Origin: an uncultured Muribaculaceae bacterium
GTDB taxonomy: Bacteria > Bacteroidota > Bacteroidia > Bacteroidales > Muribaculaceae
Direction: 5' to 3'
NCBI GenBank assembly: GCA_910579305.1
Contig: CAJTTA010000006.1
Span: 1 to 64,000, forward strand
DNA: 64,000 nucleotides
A program made the translations under genes and the position numbers. Positions 59,522 to 64,000 of the stretch are shown piece after piece. The first letter of the stretch is position 1, and each line of letters opens with the position of its first letter. The notes under the pieces are model-generated. The model made no database searches. It had not been told where the DNA came from and was given only the letters and a program-made list of their open reading frames with translations.

Positions 59522-60370
59522 ATGCCCATACCACGCACACTCACCAAGTGGCTTCTGCTCATAGCCCTGCTCGCCTACGCAGCCTTCATGGCTGCCTGGG
59601 CGGCCGCGCAGGTGCATGCCCGCCCCTGCGCGGGACTCCGCGTGGAAGTGGTGGCTCCGGGGCCCGGAGTACCTGCATTTCTCACCCCCAAGGCAGTGGA
59701 GAGAGAGCTGGGCGACCTCCCTTCGCGCGCCAAGGGGATCCCTCTCTCTTCGATCGACACCGAGGCCCTTGAGAAGCGCCTCCGGCAGGTAAACAACTTT
59801 GAGAGCGCCGAATGCGTCATAACCTCCGACGGCTATCTGCTCGTGCGCGTGGTGCCCATAGTGCCCGAGGCCAGAGTCTTCACCCCGGCCGGCACCTACT
59901 ACATCAACAAAGAGGGCAAACGCCTCGACGCCCATGCCGAATATTTCGTGAACCTGCCGGTGATACACGGCAATTTCACCGACCGCATGCCGGCGCGACT
60001 CGCTCTGCCTGTGGCCCGCTACGTGCAGCGCGACTCGCTGCTGCGCTCGCTGGTGGCCATGATCGACTTCAAGTCGCCCTCCAACATAATTCTCATACCC
60101 CGCATCACAGGACACGTGATAAACCTGGGAGACACCACACGCCTGCCTGAGAAAGCCGCCGCCCTGGCTCTCTTCTACCGCAAGGTGATGCCCCACAAGG
60201 GCTGGAACGCCTACGACACCATATCGGTGAAATATCGCGGACAGATAGTGGCCACACGGGCCGACAAAACTCCCGTAAGACACGCCCCGGAGTTTACCGA
60301 CTCTCTGCCGGACGCCGATGAGCTGAACGCAACCGGACAGACTATGGCCGACACCTCTCCCACGCCATAA
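59522..60370 (+). CDS. ftsQ: FtsQ-like division protein
   Basis: Bitopic divisome protein that partners FtsL. 282 residues: transmembrane helix (about 11-31), POTRA-like domain (VEVVAPGPGVPAFLTPKAVERELG), and beta domain. Recognised mainly from position between murC and ftsA plus this fold; FtsQ is poorly conserved. Pro/Asp-rich tail. Confidence 0.87.
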   Translation: MPIPRTLTKWLLLIALLAYAAFMAAWAAAQVHARPCAGLRVEVVAPGPGVPAFLTPKAVERELGDLPSRAKGIPLSSIDTEALEKRLRQVNNFESAECVITSDGYLLVRVVPIVPEARVFTPAGTYYINKEGKRLDAHAEYFVNLPVIHGNFTDRMPARLALPVARYVQRDSLLRSLVAMIDFKSPSNIILIPRITGHVINLGDTTRLPEKAAALALFYRKVMPHKGWNAYDTISVKYRGQIVATRADKTPVRHAPEFTDSLPDADELNATGQTMADTSPTP

Positions 60371-60409
60371 ACATCTCCCTGACTCTTCCCCAAGCACTTA
60401 CACCTCCCT

Positions 60410-61747
60410 ATGAATCAAGAAAAATATATAGCCGCCATCGAGATAGGCAGCAGCAAGATAAGCGTGGCTGTGGGACGCACCACCCCCGACGGCCATCTCT
60501 ACATAATAGCCGTGGAGCAGGAGCACACGGTGGAATGCGTGTGTCACGGCGTGATACACAACGTGGAGGAGACAGCCTCGATAATATCCCGCCTGCTCTC
60601 CCGCCTGGAGAAACGCACGGGCGTGGCTCCGCGCAAGATCACCTCGGCATATGTGGGACTCGCCGGTCGCTCGCTGCGCAATGTGCCCAGGGAGATCACA
60701 CGCAACCTGCCGGAAGACACCGAGATCACAAAGGAGATACTCGACGGTCTGCGCGGCGACGCTCTCCTCTCTCACATCGATTCCTCACTGGAGATAATAG
60801 ATGCCGTGCCCCGCACATATCTCGTGAACAAGACGGAGACCCGCAGCGCCGTGGGCACTTTCGGATCATCCATAAGAGCACAATATCAGCTCATTGCCGC
60901 ACGCCCCATTCTGCGCAAGCATCTTGAGCGGGTGGTGCGCGACAAGGTGGGACTTCCCATAGCCGGACTGGTGGTGACACCTCTGGCTGTGGCCGATCTC
61001 ATTCTCTCAGCCGAGGAAAAGCGCCTCGGCTGCATGCTCGTAGACCTTGGCGCCGAGACCACTACCGTGACCATCTACCGCAACGGTGCGCTGCACTATC
61101 TTGCCGTGCTCCCCATGGGAGGACGCACTATCACGGCCGACATAACATCGCTCAACGTGCTTGAGGAGCGCGCCGAGGAGATAAAGACCACCTCGGGCAA
61201 CGCGATACCTTCCGAGAATCCCTCAACCCTCAATCTCGACGGCGTCAAGCTCTCCGACGTCTCCAACCTCGTGGTGGCACGTTCCGAAGAGATAATAGCC
61301 AATGTCATAGAGCAGATAACCTATGCCGGAATCTCCGACCAGCAACTGCCCGGAGGCATAATCACCATAGGGGGCGGCTTCAATCTCAACCGCATGACAG
61401 AGCTGCTACAGCGACAGAGCAGCCTGCACGTGCGGCGAGGCTCACTCCCCTCTTCCGTGACCATCGAAGACACCAAGGCCCCCACCTACGAGTCCATCGA
61501 GGTGGCCGGCATAATGCACGCCGGCACGGATTCCGATGCACCCGAATGCCTTGAGCTGCCTGTGAAGAAGGAACTTCCGGCCGACGACTACACTTATCAG
61601 GAGCCGCAGGAGGAGAGATCCGAAAAAATACGCCGGCGCCCACAACAGTCACACCGTCCGGGTCTGCTCGACCGCATGTGGAAGGGTCTCTCGGGAATGT
61701 TCAACAATGTGGAGGACAACGACCCCGAAGACACCGAACTTGAATGA
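60410..61747 (+). CDS. ftsA: FtsA membrane tether for FtsZ
   Basis: Actin-like ATPase that anchors FtsZ to the membrane. 445 residues: IAAIEIGSSKISVAVG (phosphate 1), GLVVTPLAVADLIL, MLVDLGAETTTVTIYRNGAL (phosphate 2), GIITIGGGFNLNRM (adenosine). Tail of about 70 residues, with RPGLLDRMWKGLSGMFNNV as the probable amphipathic membrane-binding helix. Confidence 0.95.
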   Translation: MNQEKYIAAIEIGSSKISVAVGRTTPDGHLYIIAVEQEHTVECVCHGVIHNVEETASIISRLLSRLEKRTGVAPRKITSAYVGLAGRSLRNVPREITRNLPEDTEITKEILDGLRGDALLSHIDSSLEIIDAVPRTYLVNKTETRSAVGTFGSSIRAQYQLIAARPILRKHLERVVRDKVGLPIAGLVVTPLAVADLILSAEEKRLGCMLVDLGAETTTVTIYRNGALHYLAVLPMGGRTITADITSLNVLEERAEEIKTTSGNAIPSENPSTLNLDGVKLSDVSNLVVARSEEIIANVIEQITYAGISDQQLPGGIITIGGGFNLNRMTELLQRQSSLHVRRGSLPSSVTIEDTKAPTYESIEVAGIMHAGTDSDAPECLELPVKKELPADDYTYQEPQEERSEKIRRRPQQSHRPGLLDRMWKGLSGMFNNVEDNDPEDTELE

Positions 61748-61793
61748 ACCCCTCTACCACTCCTTTTCAACTCTTCTAACAACCGACCATACA

Positions 61794-63182
61794 ATGGATT
61801 CAGAACATATATCCGACCCTCATATATTCATCCCCGACTCTCGTGACGAGGCCGACGGCACTCCCCCCATCATCAAGGTGATAGGTGTGGGCGGCGGCGG
61901 CGGCAACGCTGCCAACTATCTCTACAAGCAGGGGATAGAGAATGTGACCTTCATGGTGTGCAACACCGACATGCATGCCCTCAGGGAGCTGAAAGTGCCT
62001 TCACGCATAATCCTCGGCCCCGACATCACCCACGGTCTCGGAGCCGGCGATGACCCCGAGCTTGGCAAGGCCGCCGCCGAAGCCTCCACCGAGGAGATAA
62101 AGCGTGAGCTATCCGACAATACACGAATGGTATTCATCACTGCCGGCATGGGCGGCGGAACCGGTACCGGCGCCGCTCCCGTCGTGGCCCGCGTAGCTCA
62201 GGAGATGGGCATACTCACCATAGGTATCGTGACCATACCCTTCTTCTTTGAGGGGGAGAAAAAGATCATAAAGGCACTCGAGGGTGCCGAGGAGATGCGC
62301 AAGCACGTAGACTCGCTGCTCATAGTCAACAATGAGCGACTCACGGAAGTATATCAGGATCTTACGCTGCTCAATGCCTTTGAGAAGGCCGACGACACGC
62401 TGGCCAACGCCGCCCGCTCCATAGCCGAGATAATCAACACGCGCGGATATATCAACGCCGACTTCAACGACGTGAAGACCACGCTTGAGAAGTCGTCGAC
62501 AGCCATCATATCCACCGGCCACGGCGAGGGTGAGCACCGCGTGACAAAGGCCATACAGGATGCCCTTCACTCTCCCCTGCTCCGCAACTCCGACATTCAT
62601 TCATCCAACCGCCTGCTCTTCTATCTCTATTTCAACCCCAAGGCCGAAAATGTGGTGAGCATGGAGGAGATGAACGAGATCACTCAGTTCTCGGCCAATC
62701 TCTCCAAGAACATAGGCATAAAGTGGGGTGCATGCTACGATGAGTCGCTGGGCGAGAGCGTGAAGATGACCATCCTCGCCTCGGGCTTCGACATAACCAT
62801 ATCCGAAAGTTCCGACTCTCGCAAGCCTGTCATAACCTTCCCCGGGGCCGAGCGTTCCGGAGGCACTCAGGCTGAGAGCAAGACTGCGGCCGTGGCCGAA
62901 GACAAGACTGTAGACAAGATAGCCTCGGAATATGGCAAGGACAAGATGACGGCGCATAACCAGGCCATGGCCCGCGCAAAGTATATCGTGCTCAAGCCCT
63001 CGCAGTTCGATGATGATGAGGTGATATATCTCTTCGACAAGTCGCCGGCATATAACCGTGACCTGCATCTCAAGGATCGCATTCGGTCTCTTGGCCAGGG
63101 TGTGAAGAGCGAGAAGAGCCCACACCTCGGACAAAAGGAGGCGCAGGGCGATCCGGCCTCATCCGATAAGATTGTTTTCTAA
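61794..63182 (+). CDS. ftsZ: Cell division protein FtsZ
   Basis: Tubulin-like GTPase that forms the Z-ring. 462 residues from ATG 61794 (MDSEHISDPHIFIPDS), 46 nt after ftsA; the frame is open back into ftsA, but that extension is a shadow. Motifs: IKVIGVGGGGGNAANYLY, tubulin signature GMGGGTGTGAAPVVA, T7 loop NADFNDVKTTL. A C-terminal linker of about 110 residues ends in a basic stretch. FtsZ here closes the dcw run. Confidence 0.98.
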   Translation: MDSEHISDPHIFIPDSRDEADGTPPIIKVIGVGGGGGNAANYLYKQGIENVTFMVCNTDMHALRELKVPSRIILGPDITHGLGAGDDPELGKAAAEASTEEIKRELSDNTRMVFITAGMGGGTGTGAAPVVARVAQEMGILTIGIVTIPFFFEGEKKIIKALEGAEEMRKHVDSLLIVNNERLTEVYQDLTLLNAFEKADDTLANAARSIAEIINTRGYINADFNDVKTTLEKSSTAIISTGHGEGEHRVTKAIQDALHSPLLRNSDIHSSNRLLFYLYFNPKAENVVSMEEMNEITQFSANLSKNIGIKWGACYDESLGESVKMTILASGFDITISESSDSRKPVITFPGAERSGGTQAESKTAAVAEDKTVDKIASEYGKDKMTAHNQAMARAKYIVLKPSQFDDDEVIYLFDKSPAYNRDLHLKDRIRSLGQGVKSEKSPHLGQKEAQGDPASSDKIVF

Positions 63183-63241
63183 AAAAAACTCCATATACTC
63201 TCCTATCTCACAAGCTATAAAAAAACAAACAGTGATCCCTC

Positions 63242-64000
63242 ATGGAATCTGAAAAATTTGAAATGGTGGCCAAGACCTTCCAGGGTCTTGAAGAAGTATT
63301 AAGCGAAGAACTGACGGCTCTCGGCGCCGAAGAGGTGCAGGCCGGACGCCGCATGGTGAGCTTCAGAGGCGACATGCGCCTGCTCTACAAGGCCAACCTG
63401 TGCTGCCGCACTGCCCTGCGCATCCTCAAGCCCATAGCCAAGTTCACGGCTGCCGACCCCGATGAGCTGTATGACTTCGTGCGGGACTTCGATTGGGACA
63501 GCTATCTCTCTCCGGAGAAGACGTTTGCCATCGACTCCACGGTGAACAGCACGGAATTCACCCATTCCAAGTTTGTGACCTACAGGGTGAAGGACGGCAT
63601 AGCCGACTACTTCAATGACAAGTATGGCTCACGCCCTTCCATCCGCCTGAAGGGAGCCGACGTACAGCTCAATGTGCACATCCTCGGCGAGCGTGTCACC
63701 ATTTCTCTCGATTCCTCGGGCGAACCCCTCTCCCGCCGAGGCTACCGCTCCGTGCAGACCGAGGCTCCGCTGAATGAAGCCCTGGCAGCCGGTATAATCA
63801 TGAAGACCGGATGGAACGGCGAGACCGACCTGGTAGACCCCATGTGCGGCTCAGGAACTTTCCTCATAGAGGCTGCCCTGATAGCGGCCAATATCAATCC
63901 CGGCATATTCCGACAGAATTTCGCCTTTGAGACATGGCCGGATTTCGACCGGGAGATGTTTGAGGAGCTGTATAATGACGACAGCGCCGAGCGCACTCCC
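63242..64000 (+). CDS. THUMP-domain 23S rRNA guanine methyltransferase, 5' part
   Basis: 253 codons up to the window end, still open. N-terminal ferredoxin-like/THUMP region (EKFEMVAKTFQGLEEVLSEEL ... ADVQLNVHILGERVTISLDSSGEPLSRRGYR) followed by the start of an N6/N2-type SAM methyltransferase (LVDPMCGSGTFLIEAALIA). This is the RlmL-N/YpsC family that methylates 23S rRNA at G2445 in E. coli. It lies 60 nt after ftsZ, with no clear terminator between. Confidence 0.93.
   Translation, partial: MESEKFEMVAKTFQGLEEVLSEELTALGAEEVQAGRRMVSFRGDMRLLYKANLCCRTALRILKPIAKFTAADPDELYDFVRDFDWDSYLSPEKTFAIDSTVNSTEFTHSKFVTYRVKDGIADYFNDKYGSRPSIRLKGADVQLNVHILGERVTISLDSSGEPLSRRGYRSVQTEAPLNEALAAGIIMKTGWNGETDLVDPMCGSGTFLIEAALIAANINPGIFRQNFAFETWPDFDREMFEELYNDDSAERTP

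Overview
The window looks like chromosomal DNA of a Bacteroidales bacterium. Promoters fit the Bacteroidetes primary-sigma pattern (TTTG, about 20 bp, then TAnnTTTG) and genes lack obvious Shine-Dalgarno sequences. Local gene orders (divergent nadK/CBS and pdxJ-exbB-exbD-tonB; lptE-small protein-secG; DUF4254-GT9; BlaI with an M56-TonB fusion) and proteins with type IX secretion-like C-terminal sorting tails also fit this order. The rather high G+C suggests Muribaculaceae or a relative rather than Bacteroides itself, but this is inference. There is no integrase, transposase or CRISPR array in view.

Layout. 1-1.8 kb: the tail of an unknown gene, a 38-codon membrane micro-ORF coupled to a terminase-like ATPase that lacks its nuclease half, an unexplained inverted-repeat element and two identical tRNA-Val(TAC) genes. 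1.8-9.8 kb: NAD kinase and a CBS protein facing a long plus-strand run of pdxJ, ExbB/ExbD/TonB, an acyltransferase, a sigma-54 activator, lptE, a small conserved protein and secG. 10-15.3 kb: a secreted GH13 enzyme and a second secreted protein. 15.4-22.3 kb: nucleoside kinase, LD-carboxypeptidase, radical SAM protein, the two NfnAB/glutamate-synthase-like subunits and queG. 22.3-26.2 kb: BlaI/M56-TonB sensor pair with visible operators, then DUF4254 and a heptosyltransferase-like GT9. 26.2-31.4 kb: a minus-strand run tyrS-gmd-fcl-manC-DUF486 that makes GDP-mannose and GDP-L-fucose. 31.6-36.8 kb: gapA, mscL and a large secreted adhesin-like protein. 37-46.3 kb: a GT2, rnr, recO, uvrC, apt, mnmG and ybeY. 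46.7-64 kb: a GT4, then the division and cell-wall (dcw) cluster rsmH-ftsL-ftsI-murE-mraY-murD-ftsW-murG-murC-ftsQ-ftsA-ftsZ, and the start of a THUMP-domain RNA methyltransferase.

Together the genes are mostly core housekeeping and envelope functions: peptidoglycan precursor synthesis and division, TonB energisation, LPS transport, protein export, and nucleotide sugars for surface glycans. The most notable non-coding element is a perfect palindrome matching the ParB-binding parS consensus between mnmG and apt, which suggests this stretch lies in the origin-proximal, segregation-organising part of the chromosome. The most unusual coding element is the solitary terminase-like ATPase with its membrane micro-ORF next to the tRNA-Val pair.
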